Positions 32,116 to 43,229 of a DNA stretch of 64,000 bases are shown in pieces. The stretch covers positions 46,308,739 to 46,372,738 of the forward strand of contig OZ020613.1 of the NCBI GenBank assembly GCA_963971575.1. The letters are read 5' to 3'. The notes under the pieces were generated by a model that saw only the letters and a program-made list of their open reading frames with translations, did not search any database and had not been told where the DNA came from. How positions within the stretch are numbered: the stretch's first letter is position 1; each line of letters begins with the position of its first letter. The translations under genes were made by a program, and so were the position numbers. The DNA is from Liopterus haemorrhoidalis. Taxonomy: Eukaryota > Arthropoda > Insecta > Coleoptera > Dytiscidae.

Positions 32116-33757
32116 AAAGTGATAATGCTAAAAAATAATATATTTTTTGTTTATCACGTATCGATTGTAAAACAAATTTTAAAACACACTTTAAAAATTG
32201 AGGTCTTATTATTTATGACTCATATTTACTCAGGGCCGAATGTAAAAATTACAGTTATTATATTGTTGCTAGCTTTTATAGGAAACCAGTACTGGAGCGA
32301 AACGATAGACGATGTTGATAACACTAAATATTAGTGAACATTTTGATTATATATTATGCTAAATGTGGCCCTTTGTTAGATGTGATTAAATCTAACTATC
32401 ATACACTTTAATTGTGAAATTTCCCAAATAATCACACAAAACTTGCTTAATACCGCTGGATTTGACCTATCATATTTTGCCGAAAAGTTTGTTTAGTCCG
32501 AAACAAAAGAAATTTTTTTAAATATCTAGGAGTTGACGAAATTAAAAATAAATGATGAAGTCTACTTTGAGGGGAAGTATACAATACTGCTAATTCAGCC
32601 ATATGACCAAAGTAAGCCATGCATCATATTCATGGTAACAAAAGATATATAAAATATATATGTCATGTGAAAATATTTGTCAGATATATGTAATTCAAAA
32701 TAATATACAATTATAAAATAAAATGATATTTTCTTTGCCCAAATAATTACTTTTCAGGTCCAATATACTAAAGTTTCAAATGGAAAAAATAAGACTCTTT
32801 GCAGAAACAGTAAATGTTTGGGAACATTTTCGCTGAAAAAATAACTGTTTCTGCAAAGATAAACATATTTATCAACTTGAAACTAATAGCGCTACCATGC
32901 TTATTTGGAATTCTAATCACTTGTCACCTCATTGGCCAGTTCGTCATAATATATAGTATCTGTAGGACAAAGCGTTGAAACTGCAATATGGTTGAAGTAT
33001 GTGAAAAAAAAATGACAGAGTAGGGACTTATTTCCCAGTTTTACCCATGTTTGATCCGCAGATAATGAGGTTCAATCTTTAAACTGTGCCCGTCTAACGA
33101 TAAATTTGAATTAGATTACTTTTGAAAATCTGGCTATAATGTAATAAAGTAGGCCATACGATGTGGTCGGGGATATTTAACAAAAACAGATATAATAAAT
33201 TTAAACAAATATGTTTATATAAAATATTATTGCACAATGATACATAATTTTAAATGCGCGAATGTCGGGGAAAACTAAAGTAGTGTGCACCTAAAAACTA
33301 GGTACTTAGGTTAGGTTTGTTAAAAAAAAGTTTAAGACAGAAGTATTGGTCTACTTTACTACATTTTTCACAAAAATCCTGTTCTGTGTTATATACGTTT
33401 TAAAATGCACCTTTAATAATGAAAATAAATTATGTTCTTACCATTTCCGGAAATAATAATACCAGCTTGGAATAATAATTTAAATTGTCACAACTGTTGA
33501 AAAGCCGTTGTAAATGATTGTCATGTTTGAAACAAATACAGCAAATATCTGTTAAAAAATACATGGTAACTGCAGATTCAAACAATTTTTGAGTTTAAAA
33601 TTTAAAAATAGCTCTCTCTACAATGGCGTGACAATATATATTGTTTGTACCGGGCCGTGCTGATCACATCAGGAACCAGTGTTGCCATATGTTGAAGAAG
33701 AAAAAAATCGTCCAAGCAATTCAAAATTCAAAATGGTATTTTCAAGAAAAAATCGTA
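32116..33757. other. Intergenic between P1 and P2, no gene
   Basis: No coding region is convincing; the longest open frame (about 32119-32334) has no motif. 33225-33330 (ACAATGATACATAATTTTAA, then GTGCACCTAAAAACTAGG) is repeated diverged at about 34860-34975. Confidence 0.5.
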
Positions 33758-34420
33758 TAAGCTGTTCACTTTTGTAAGAACACACTAGAACTGGTTATTT
33801 TGGTTACTTTTATGGCGTGTTACTGACTTTAAATGTCAATTATGCCTGGGCTACACCTGCATCTATCGTCGCTAAACTTCGGTTTAACGTGACATACACG
33901 CTAATGTGGCCAGCTACTATCGATTTGCGTTCACAATATTAGCAGTGCGCGCCACTAGACACATGACGATAACTGAAGTGGCGGTTTTAGAGCGCACATC
34001 AAAGGAACTTAGCGCAGAGCGTAGTATGTTCTGTTGGCGCGTATCGTTGTTTATCCGGCATCCTTTCAGGTTATGTTATACATTTTTCTTTGCAACTTAT
34101 TTGTGTCAAAATCAGATAAGATTATGTTTGAATTTGTAAAATTAAATGTAAAAAATAATTTTAGGGTGCAGTTATGATGGATATACACCATAATTTTATT
34201 TAATTTACAGCAAAATAAATACGGTTGTACCTTGTAAACGTAAATAAAGTGTAGCGGCGAAAACGCAGATATGGCCACAAGTTGCGTTTTAGCACGATAT
34301 CGATAGATGCAGTTTACCATGAATTTATATAGCACGCAATTATCGGCAAAGCTTATAACGCAAGTGTGGCCCAGGCATTAAAAATATTCCTTAGTCGGTT
34401 TTACAGCATAAGGAATATTT
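33758..34420. mobile_element. MITE (TAAGCTGTTCACTTTTG ends), rearranged, with nested insertion
   Basis: The left part matches the intact copy at 60349-60644 through TGACTTTAAATGTCAATTA, is split by the element at 33843-34377, then continues AAAAATATTCCTTA. After that it reads back on itself (GTCGGTTTTACAGCATAAGG then AATATTTTT), the reverse of what is expected, forming a near-perfect hairpin with 14-bp arms. The right end of the MITE is missing. It ends about 60 bp before the conserved 5' flank of P2. Confidence 0.8.
33843..34377. mobile_element. Harbinger-type MITE nested in another MITE
   Basis: Ends TGCCTGGGCTACAC and GTGTGGCCCAGGCA, with TTA at 33840-33842 and again at 34378-34380, the PIF/Harbinger duplication. 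The uninterrupted target (TGTCAATTAAAAATATTCC) is present at about 60425 in the related MITE, confirming the exact edges. 535 bp, non-coding. Confidence 0.92.
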
Positions 34421-34469
34421 TTGTATGTAGCAGTCCGCGTTGAGCTGCCCTAAGACGGCACCCACAGTG

Positions 34470-34557
34470 ATCGACACGGGTTACTACATGTTGAAATTAT
34501 TATAATTCTCTGACAAAAGAAATTGTATATTGGGAAATAAAAAAAAACGGAACGAAT
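34470..34557 (+). promoter_or_regulatory. Conserved 5' flank / 5' UTR of P2
   Basis: GACACGGGTTACTACATGTT, GAAATTATTATAATTCTCTG and AAAGAAATTGTATATTGGGA, leading into GAACGAATATGAATCCCAG, align with the 5' side of P3 read on the minus strand (ACACGGTCTGCTACACACC, GAAATCATTATACTCTTCTG, AGAAATAAATTGTTTATTAG). A shared transcribed leader and perhaps core promoter. The transcription start is not determinable. Confidence 0.55.
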
Positions 34558-34678
34558 ATGAATCCCAGTCATACCAGAGCGAGTGATTGTTATCATAGAG
34601 AGATTGAAATTAAGACAGAATATAAAGTTGATCATGAAGTGAAGAATGGAAAAGAGCATACTGTTGAACTGGAGAATG
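34558..34678 (+). CDS. P2 first coding exon (L1)
   Basis: Starts MNPSHTRASDCYHREIEIKT followed by EYKVDHEVKNGKEHTVELENG. The Met is chosen because P3 has the same AATATGAATCCC context and no upstream in-frame start remains. Donor GTGAGT after 34678, phase 1. One I-K-T-E site in an acidic stretch. Homologous to L1 of P3 (IEIKIEYK) and P4 (IVIKMEYK). P2 has no ZAD in the window. Confidence 0.85.
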
Positions 34679-34727
34679 GTGAGTAACAAGCACATTTACA
34701 ACAAATAATTAAACTGTTTGGTTGAAT

Positions 34728-35271
34728 GTTACTCTACGGTCCGCTCGAACTTCATTCAATTCTCTCCCCTCACCTACTAATATCGTAAGTGTCATGCATG
34801 CTCAAGACACTAAATAATTCAAGGATTATCAGTGGTTCTAAAACAATGGTTTCTGGTTTATAAATTTATACACAATGATACACAATTTTAATTGGGCTAA
34901 TATGGGGGAAAACAAAGTACTATGCACCTAAAAACAAGATTATCAGGTTAGTTTTAGTTAGTAAAAGTCTAAAATCGAGCGGAGCGAGTTAGTCATCTTC
35001 TAGTTTAATGACAAAACACTATCTTAGGTTAGGTTAGGTTAGTAAGGGTTTGGTTAGAAGAAGCCGAGCGAAGCGACCTACCCATCATCTAGTTTAATGA
35101 CAAAACAAACTCACACTAACATAACAATGCCACAGTAGCGTAGGTACTATTCCCTAGTTAAACCATGACCAGTCAGTACGTTTTAGGACCACTGGTAAAA
35201 CACGTGAGCTGTCGTTTACAGCAAGTAGAGTGGATAGAGTTGGATGAAGTTAGAGCGGACCGTACAGTAAC
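34728..35271. mobile_element. MITE in P2 intron 1 (GTTACTCTACGGTCCGCTC ends)
   Basis: GTTACTCTACGGTCCGCTC at the left and GAGCGGACCGTACAGTAAC at the right form an inverted repeat. The interior holds a small internal duplication (TCTAGTTTAATGACAAAAC twice) and a TTAGGTTAGGTTAGG run near 35025. No clear target duplication. Confidence 0.75.
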
Positions 35272-35405
35272 ATTTTACCAACTGTTTTTCATATTTTAAG
35301 TCACAGTTTAATATAACGAAATTTCAGAAATTTTTTTAGTGTACATCTTAAATGATATCTTATTATAGAAAAAAGTTAGCTAGTATTTGTATATTTTTAT
35401 TGCAG

Positions 35406-35537
35406 GAATCAAAGATGAAGTTACAGACGGCGTTTACCACCATCATATGAACATAGAGGAAATTTATATCAAGTCTGAAACTGTGGAGACCAGTGAATTT
35501 AAGGATGAATTGGATAATACAGCTGTCACGAAAACTG
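35406..35537 (+). CDS. P2 linker exon L2
   Basis: Acceptor TTATTGCAG, donor GTTAGT, 132 bp, phase 1 both ends. Protein: GIKDEVTDGVYHHHMNIEEI, then YIKSETVETSEFKDELDNTAVTKTG. It has I-K-D-E and I-K-S-E. Length and sequence match the L2 of P3 exactly in size. Confidence 0.88.
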
Positions 35538-36712
35538 GTTAGTAGAGCTAGTTTAATTGATGTATATGTTGTCATTGAATGTTGAGAGTGTTTTTTTCCA
35601 GTGCTACCTGGTCAACAATTGTTGTACAGTATGTATTTTTACATACGTATATTTGGATAGCCGATGTTGTAGAGTATCACTTTAAATGTTAGTTTTGTTT
35701 TATACAAAACTTTGCTTCCTCATTGTTTAGAACATTTATAGAGTTTCCTAGTTCATGTGGACATTCCACTTGGTCATACAAAGTATTAGTTTTATATGCA
35801 TGCTGTCAAGCTTGTAGTTGAGAACCATATTTATTATGTGCTTGAACCGAAGGTACGAATCTTTCGCACAAAATACCATCTTACAATCTTACTAGATCTG
35901 TGGTCCAGAAAAAGCTTTTAGTTTTCTTGGATCTTCTAGTCCAGTCATTAGCCTGTTTAGGTCTAAACAGACCTGATATAAGTGTTTTGAGTTAGACTGG
36001 GCAAGAATTCGCGGCTCGCAACAACTCGTTTTTAAATACCTGTAGTTTCTGGAAATATTTCGACCATATGACCATGCTGGTTGAGTGTAGATCAGCAGTG
36101 ATCTCTGGTAGGTCTAGTATAGAAATCTCTTGTAGCTCAGTGAAAGCCTAAAATGCTTGTTTAGCCTCGATTATAATCTATAGAATTAGCCGTACACCTT
36201 CTGAACTATAGTCCACCAGGTCTGGAATGGAGAGATTGGAGACACAGCCGCGTTCGATATACTTAATAAGTCCAAACTGTATTCGCGAATTGACATAGAA
36301 CAAACACTACGACACGAGACGAATGAATTGCAACAATGCAGAAGAGACCGAAGCGGGGTCGCTACCGGTAGAGCTGAGTAGACGAATATTTTACATGTCA
36401 CACACAGACAGTATGCTGTCTAAGTGGTGTATTCCTTATTTTAATTATACAAATGTAATATCTGTATGTAATATAAACAAGATTTATGTAATATCGTACA
36501 ATAAAATAAAATTGAAATTTAACAAGATGCTCTCGGTTCGAGCATCTTATCGTTACTTAACAAGACGCTATAGGTACGAGCGCTCGATCGTTACTGATAA
36601 AAATATAATGTAAAAACTAAGAAACCCCTCATTTAAATAATAAAAGTTCGCCCTTGAAGAAGCGCGAACAGTACTGGGGTGGTATTAGGTGCTCTCACTA
36701 CGATACATACAA
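35538..36712. other. P2 intron 2; unassigned repeat-like sequence
   Basis: GC content rises around 36180-36420. No coding motif could be assigned there. Two hairpin-like units follow at 36520-36597 (see that entry). Confidence 0.35.
36520..36597. repeat. Paired hairpin units
   Basis: AACAAGATGCTCTCGGTTCG then AGCATCTTATCGTTACT is followed directly by a diverged second unit AACAAGACGCTATAGGTACG then AGCGCTCGATCGTTACT. The first folds with a 9-bp perfect stem (AAGATGCTC/GAGCATCTT). Confidence 0.6.
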
Positions 36713-37255
36713 GCCCCGTCTCAGTGAAGTTGTCCTAACTATCAAAAATAGTATTTTTAAAGAAAATATATTTATATTAGAAGGGAAATTTATGGGTAAC
36801 AATTCAAATATATAACGATGTGGGGATTGTTTACTAATATTTTACAAAAAAATAAATCGTAACAAAAGAAACCTAAAGATGTAGTTAGAATTATCACAAA
36901 ATGAACAGAGAGAAATAATTTATTTTCTGATATACCTACATTTTTGCTGTTAATTTAATGTTAAATGAGATATTTCAACATCATAAGTAACACTCCCCCC
37001 TAAATAATTTTCTTGTTAAAAACTGCATTGAAGAGAAAACAAAAATGTTGTCTCATATTCATTTTGGTTGTAAAGTAAATAAGTGAGATATTTCAATATT
37101 TTATACAATATTTTAAAAAATATTTTAGTGAAATACTTTTTAAAAAATACTGTTATAATATGTAAACCATTTATCTTAAATTATATTTATTTAATTTTAA
37201 TATAAATTCACAATTTTCATGATTTAAATAGTTGGACCAACTTCACCGAGACGGT
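36713..37255. mobile_element. MITE in P2 intron 2 (CCGTCTCAGTGAAGTTG ends)
   Basis: CCCCGTCTCAGTGAAGTTGT then CCTAACTAT at the left mirrors ATAGTTGGACCAACTTCACC then GAGACGG at the right. The interior is AT-rich and non-coding. Target duplication not clear. Confidence 0.75.
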
Positions 37256-37818
37256 GCTCGTAGTTGTATTGGCTAGAACTTTGCCCTAGCAAGGAATTTC
37301 ATATTATTTTGTCTAAATTAAAGTAAAATATTTACTTCTTTTCGTCACTTTTGGTTTCTTATATTAACTGAAATCTTAAATATATACGTTATATTATATT
37401 TTCCTTCGTAATTATTGTATTTATTTATTTTCCAATCTGTGAAAATTTGTGTCAGTTAAAGACACGAAATAGAATTTCCAAATTCTATGTTGGGGTAATA
37501 ATACCGGTTGTAACGCCACAGTATCGAATGTGTAGAAACATACCTTAAATTTTCTTTGCTGTATGCACCACATAGTCGTGTTATTTTTAATCTTGTAAGA
37601 AGAATGTTTTTTATTATGTTCTCTAAAATTTATAATAACATCCCACGTTATAACAGGATAATTCATTATTTTTGATCAATTATTATTTTAACATGTTTAT
37701 TGATTTTAGAATACATTTAATTTGAAATGTTCCTTGCCGCGAGTAAATTGAAAAAATATTTTCCAAAAATATAATAATAATAGTAAAAGAATAATAATCA
37801 CGAATATTTATATTTCAG

Positions 37819-37977
37819 ACAGTTGCGAGACTCGGAAGACATGTATCATATCATCTACTGACGACATGTCCCAATATAACTACAATACTAATATTATCAT
37901 CAATGAGGAGATTAACATCAAGTCTGAATGTGGAGATGATGAAGAATATGAGGTAAATGCAGCTGGACAAGATATAG
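37819..37977 (+). CDS. P2 linker exon L3
   Basis: Acceptor TATATTTCAG, donor GTCAGT, 159 bp, phase 1. Protein: SCETRKTCIISSTDDMSQYN, IIINEEINIKSECGDDEEYE and AAGQDIG. I-K-S-E followed by an acidic cluster (a negatively charged tail often aids SUMO transfer). Orthologous position to the exons at 11852, 49250 and 62198. Confidence 0.9.
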
Positions 37978-38622
37978 GTCAGTCAATAATTTAATATTAT
38001 TGTGTTCATTTTAAACTTCCAATATTGGATTTTATCCCATTGTTGAATACATACGCAGGCGTACCGTGGCTAATAGTTTGCTAGTTATAGTAGTAAATTA
38101 TTATAGTTTAGCTATTAAATAATTTAATTAAAACCAGCTTCTCACAAACTCCGAGCATACGGCTAAACTTGACTTCAATTCTAGCTGAACTATGGGACAT
38201 AATTGGGTATTTTTCATGTCATGTACAATCTTATAACAGGACATGCATAACAAGAACTGCATCCAGGAGCACGTGAGTTCAAAGTCATATTTTCTAGCTC
38301 TATATACGTGCAAACAGTCTAAGGTGACCCTGAGTTTGAGTTATTGCACGTCTTGGTTAAACTGTTAATAGTTTCTGTTTTAAATTTCTTTTATCTTAAA
38401 TCCGGATTTTTTGTGTCCTATAATTATTTATATAGATAAGAAATTCGCTAGAAAATTACTATGTATGTTCCTGAGAATCAGTTATTGTTCCTTTTGGCGC
38501 CATGAATCTTCGAAAACAACGTTCACACATATAGACGCGTTCAGGAAAAGTTTATATTAAAAATTAACTTTATGTCGACAACTGAATTTGTTCCTTATTA
38601 ATTAATGCATGTTTGTTTGTAG

Positions 38623-39524
38623 CTATTGGAACATCTTCCAGTGAACCAGATGTGAGTTTTGCGTTGTTGGAAATTAACAAGTGTAATCAACCTACAACAC
38701 CAAGGTCATCACATCTCATCAAACGTAGGAAAATACATTCTAGAGAGAAACTGTTCAAATGTAAGCAGTGTGATAAAGCATTTTCATATTCATCGAATCT
38801 TTGCAGACACAAACTTATACATTCAGGAGAGAAGCGATATAAATGTGATCAATGTAATAAATCATTTTCACAGTCATCAAGTGTCATTAGCCATAAACGA
38901 GTACATTCTGGGGAGAAACCCTTTAAATGTGACCATTGTAATACAGCTTTTTCACATTTATCAACTCTCCATAATCACAAACGAATACATTTAGGAGAAA
39001 AGCATTTTAAATGTGATCAGTGTGATATATCATTTACAAGCTCATCAAATCTCATTTATCACAAACGAATACATTTTGGAGAGAATCCATACAAATGTGA
39101 TCAGTGCGATAAATCATTTTCATTTTCATCATATCTCATAATTCACCAACGGTCACATTCTGGAGAGAAACCATTTAAATGCGAACAGTGTGATAAAGTA
39201 TTTTCACATTCATCAAGTCTCGCTAAACACAAACGAACACATTCTGAAGAAAAACGATTCAAATGTGATCAGTGTGATAGAAGATTTTTTGAGTCATCAA
39301 ATCTCATTACTCACAAACGAATACATTCTGGAGAGAAACCATTCAAATGTGATCAGTGTACTAAAGCATTTTCAGACCCATCGTATTTTATTACGCATAA
39401 ACGAATTCATTCTGGAGATAAACCATACAAATGTGATCAATGTGATAAAGCCTTTTCACAGTCATCCGGTCTTAGTACTCACAAAAGAATACATTCTGAA
39501 AAAAATCCACAAAATTGTGATTAG
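38623..39524 (+). CDS. P2 zinc-finger exon: 9 tandem C2H2 fingers
   Basis: Acceptor TTTGTAG before 38623; the frame is A-IGTSSSEPDVSFALLEIN. After a degenerate half finger (SSHLIKRRKIHS) come nine C2H2 fingers with CDQC-type cysteine pairs and HSGEKPF linkers. Helix regions include SYSSNLCRH, SQSSSVISH, SHLSTLHNH, TSSSNLIYH, SFSSYLIIH, SHSSSLAKH, FESSNLITH, SDPSYFITH and SQSSGLSTH. They align one to one with fingers 2-10 of P3. The frame ends at NCD-stop, where CNKTFSFYTEF continues beyond, so a tenth finger is being lost. A likely nuclear DNA-binding regulator, targets unknown. Confidence 0.92.
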
Positions 39525-39590
39525 TGTAATAAAACATTTTCGTTTTACACAGAATTTTATAATAGATCAGTCTAAGCTGACGTCACAAGT
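39525..39590 (+). pseudogene. Decayed terminal finger of P2
   Basis: After the TAG, CNKTFSFYTEFYNRSV reads in frame to a second stop. TGACGTCA follows at about 39579, the same palindrome as beyond P1's lost fingers. Confidence 0.65.
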
Positions 39591-39954
39591 CCGGTGATTC
39601 ACGGCCTGGAAGAATATAAAAGTCGTTTTCCTATGCTGTATTAGTTTATTTTCTCTAATTTTACAGTGAATTTATGTGCTTATAGTCATTTGTTTTAAAC
39701 TTTTTTGTGATACTAATAATCTTTTCTTTATAATATAGAACTACAAGAGAATAGATTTGATAAAACATTTAATTGAGGGTGATAAATAGTGCTTTATATT
39801 AGACTGTTTTTTTATAGGTTAAATGTATTCTTTTGTTTGCATATATAAATTTTAGTGATATTTACGTAATTTTGTATATTTTTGTATGTATATACACTAT
39901 TATGGATAACAATGTAAATGTAAGATTATTTTGCTCAACTCTTCAAAAATTACA
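39591..39954. other. 3' flank of P2
   Basis: Probable 3' UTR and downstream DNA. AT-rich, with no further feature visible. Confidence 0.4.
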
Positions 39955-40197
39955 GTGATTTAGCAGACCGATACACGAAAAAGATTTTCCAAGTAGACCC
40001 CTTTTCAATAAAAAAGGAAGATTTAACATTTGAAGGCAATGAGCTACCTGCTATTACCCAACCAGACATTTTTAATTATTTAGTGTTAACACATAGTTAT
40101 TTTACACACAATTAAAAGCTTTGAGTCGTGTAAATATTACGAAGCTGGATTTATCAACTGGATCGATTCAAAACACGTCAGTGACAAAATAATACAA
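39955..40197 (+). pseudogene. LVLTHS-family fragment, copy 2
   Basis: ADRYTKKIFQVDPFSIKKED, then ELPAITQPDIFNYLVLTHSY, and after frameshifts KYYEAGFINWIDSKHV. Same family as 9559 and 46715. About 90% alike to the copy at 46715, and both are followed by the same pogo-like MITE, so the pair is a direct repeat of about 460 bp. Confidence 0.6.
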
Positions 40198-40412
40198 GTT
40201 GGATTCTTAATCCTCGAACTTAATGCGCTTCAGAAGGGTGTTTGAGAACCGAAACTTATGAGTGTTACATTCGAGAACCAAGTAAAAACGTGTTGACAGC
40301 TAAGTTTATTTTTGATAATTGAAACTTTATGTTCACTAAAAATTTGATCCAGAATCAAATTGTTTGAAAACCGAGTAGTTCGAGAACTGAGGATCCTCTG
40401 TACTAAAAATAT
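40198..40412. mobile_element. pogo/Tigger-like MITE, copy 1
   Basis: GATTCTTAATCCTCGAACTT at the left and AGTTCGAGAACTGAGGATCC then TCTGTA at the right are inverse versions of each other. GAGAACCGA phrases are repeated inside. A matching copy lies at 46950-47150. Confidence 0.6.
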
Positions 40413-40789
40413 TTTACCTACTGTATAAGAAATGCTTACTACAAACTCTAGCATATTTCTGCTGAAGTTCATTAAAACCTACTCTTTTAATAACTTCTAA
40501 CCATTTGCCACGTCTAGTTTTTGAGTGTTCGTTCACTTCGGTACACTACTTATTCGTAGAAAGTTTCTGGAATCCTAGAAAATGACAGTTTTGCATATTT
40601 TGCAGCATTTGATGTGCAACCAACCACACAACAATAGGACGTCATTTCGATTCATATATAGAATAACCTAAAATGTAATATCACTTAACTATAAAGTTAC
40701 AGATCAAAATACAATTTTACGTTTATTTACACCATGACAACTTATTAATTGTAATTGATATATTAAATACATACTTTAGAAATAATGTT
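40413..40789. other. No feature seen
   Basis: AT-rich DNA between the MITE and the Penelope-like fragment. Confidence 0.4.
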
Positions 40790-41010
40790 AACGTATTTAG
40801 TTCAAAAATGTTTTTCTGAGTTCAGATGTACAGCGAATGTGGAATCAGTTTTTTGTTTCTTCAAGGAGGTTTTGTGTTCTTCAATTCGGATGGTAAAAGA
40901 TCTTCCTATTTGGCCACAATAAGCTGGGCCACACGTGTCGCATGTTAACATATACACGCCATATCTTGTCTAGTATGTTTGCTTTGTGCTTATTATTTAC
41001 TAAAGATTTT
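40790..41010 (-). pseudogene. Penelope-like element end: GIY-YIG endonuclease (left, inverted copy)
   Basis: Minus strand: RVYMLTCDTCGPAYCGQIGR followed by SFTIRIEEHKTSLKKQKT, the GIY-YIG-type nuclease core (here VY...YCG, with the conserved R..EH) that ends Penelope-like retroelement proteins. The copy continues on the far side of the LTR element at 43995-44080 (GTTTCATTTGGAACTATTAA), so it was cut by that insertion at the ATTTT site. Inverted with respect to the copy at 44140. Confidence 0.8.
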
Positions 41011-41213
41011 ATAACAAAACATAATGTTAAATACATTTATTGGGCTCTATACATGCAAAAATTAAACACAGCAGTACACAGTTACAAAAAAGAAATAATA
41101 ATTTTGACACAGTACATATAAATGTTAACACCAGAGAAAAAAAACAAAACTATCTACTACCACAACAACGTTGGTTGCTAGGCTAATGACATCATGCAAA
41201 AGTGTATGTCACA
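41011..41213 (-). repeat. 3' LTR of the deleted gypsy element
   Basis: Minus-strand start TGTGACATACACTTTTGC and end ATGTTTTGTTAT. It matches 43791-43994 with only a handful of differences. Confidence 0.92.
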
Positions 41214-42129
41214 CACTCCCCCTCTGGTTCCGGTAAGGCGGCCTCGCTGAGGAACCAGAATTTCGCGTTGTGCTCGTACCTGACTTCCGGGTTGAAGCTG
41301 GTCGTCCTCTTTTCCTCTTGGGGTAGAGCGGTATTGGGGCATCTTGTGTCCCTGCGACATACGGAGTTAATTCGGTTGCGTGGTACTTACCTACGATTAC
41401 GTTTGGTCTCCGAACTTCAGAGACTTCAAATGTCGTTGGTCCCACAATTATGGCAATTCGGTACGGACCATCTCTCTTGGGCAGTAGTTTGGCAGTTAGC
41501 CCTTGCGCAGCTTGACTAAGAAGGTGAGTACGGACCAAAACTTGATCTCCTTCTTTATATAGCGGGGCTGGTTGGCGATGCTTGTCAGCGTAAACCTTTT
41601 CTTCTTTTTTAGGTCTCAAGACAATTGGATCAGAGCATGGGGGTTTGCATTCTTCAGTTATTTTGTCAGAAAACAGTTCATCCAATTCTGTGTGCAGAAG
41701 TTCCGTCTTCTGTTTTTCCATCTTGAAAGGTTGTACAGAAATTGGTGCCTGATCTGGTTTTAATATAATTCTGTTTTTTGCATACGGGCTTGGTCCTTCC
41801 CCTCGTCGGAAGATCCCCTTATGTTTTTTCCGTAAAGCGTTGATGCGCTTTCTTTCTTCTATTGTGGCATTATCCACTTTATTTTCTTGTAGTGCCACTT
41901 CTTCTTCTACTGTGACATTATTCACTGTAGTAGATGCCAATATTTGCTGTGGGTTCCGGTTATCATCGTCGAAACTCCATTTATTGTTAGCAGGATCTAA
42001 CACGATGCCTGCTTTCACTAGGAAATCAATTCCTAGTAACGTTCTATTATCATACTTTCTTGGAAATACGATCAATTTACTTAATACCGTTTTATTAGCT
42101 ATGGTGATGGCAACATCTGCAGTCTTCAC
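41209..42129 (-). pseudogene. Gypsy pol remnant: protease end, RT start and integrase end fused in frame
   Basis: The frame opens in the protease region (LLGIDFLVKAGIVLDP) and continues to the approach of the RT (PFKMEKQKTELLHTELDE, ITEECKPPCSDPIVLRPKKE). It then jumps, with no frame break, to an integrase C-terminal part (KVYADKHRQPAPLYKEGDQ, TAKLLPKRDGPYRIAI, TFEVSEV) and a basic tail (RKRGRPASTRKSGTS). The RT catalytic motifs, RNase H and the integrase DDE core are absent. The fused frame of about 306 codons is intact. Confidence 0.85.
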
Positions 42130-42210
42130 TGTTTTTCCTGAGATGCCACCATCAGCAAGTGTTATATGTATAACTTCATCAACGAAAACTTACCGATCCT
42201 TAATTTTCTC

Positions 42211-43229
42211 CTACAGGGTCCATCCTGCGATACTCTTAGTACATCCTGTGTCAGCCAAAGCAAATCCCTTCATACCACAAATGGTAATCGGTAATGTTGG
42301 TCTTCTATCAGCATTGTCTTTATCTTCGGCTGCATAAAATTCAACATTCTTTAGATTGCGGCGTTTTTGGCGAACATTCAGGGCATTTGGATCGCATGAC
42401 TCCTGGAGCCTTACATCCATAACAATAAACTGTAGATTGCGACGTTTCCATCGTAACATCGGTTTTCTCGACTTTTCGGTTGGTATCAGGTTTTCGCTTA
42501 TTCGACAATCAGATATTGAGTGTCCAAACAATTTACAATGCGAACAGCGCGGTCGCGGCGATTTCTTCTCCGACGATTTAGATTCCAAGTGAATATGCTG
42601 AAGTTCCTTTATTTTCCATTTCAACATCTCGGACTCGGTCTAATAATGTTTTAAAAGTATGGAATTCATTTCGCGTAATTCGCTTCCTTATATCGCGTCG
42701 CAAAAGTCCATACAATATATCTAGCTGTACTCGTTCATCCAGCTTATACGGTAACTGGGAAATTAATTCGCGGATACGGATCACGAATAAGTCAGTTCTT
42801 TCATTTTCTAATTGTTCACGCGCGAATATCTCCCGGTACACTAAATGTGCAGGTAGTCTTCTAGAATAAATTTCGCCGCAATGCGGCAATTGCGGCTTTC
42901 CAAACCGTGACGGTTTGCTTAACGCCCTTCCAGCATGATGCAGCATGACCTTCCAATAGCATTGAAAGTCCTCTATACGCATTTTCATCGCTTGTGTTCA
43001 TGCATTCCTTATACGTAAGTATAGCATCCAAGAAGGCGTCGACATCAGCTGAATCGCTTCCATCAAATCTAGATGTGCACTTTGCGAAATTTCCAGTATG
43101 CTGATGTGCATTAATAGTACTCGCGGTATGTTCCAAATTCTCATCACGAACTGTATTAGTAATACGTGTAATTAATGTTTCTAGCTGTTCGTTCGTAAAA
43201 GTTACCGATTTGTCTTTTTTTGGTGCCAT
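42211..43229 (-). pseudogene. Gypsy gag (frameshifted) with zinc knuckle and protease active site
   Basis: Gag starts MAPKKDKSVTFTNEQLETLI at 43229 and shifts frame near 42860 into SRRLPAHLVYREIFAREQLE and KRITRNEFHTFKTLLDRVRD, a capsid-like region. A CCHC knuckle CSHCKLFGHSISDC and a second Cys-rich box (in another frame, CYGCKAPG) follow, then FYAAEDKD and the protease motif ADTGCTKS. Two or more frameshifts break it. Gag would package element RNA. Confidence 0.8.

Noticed and set aside
32119..32334. A 71-codon hydrophobic frame between P1 and P2
   Set aside because: Overlaps or follows a MITE relic; AT-rich DNA gives such frames by chance and nothing else supports it.
36180..36600. A possible LTR or polyprotein fragment suggested by raised GC content
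   Set aside because: No pol or gag motif, no matching second LTR and no target duplication could be found.
37421..37666. An 81-codon minus-strand frame in P2 intron 2
   Set aside because: No recognisable motif, no homologous counterpart in the other paralogs and no convincing splice sites.
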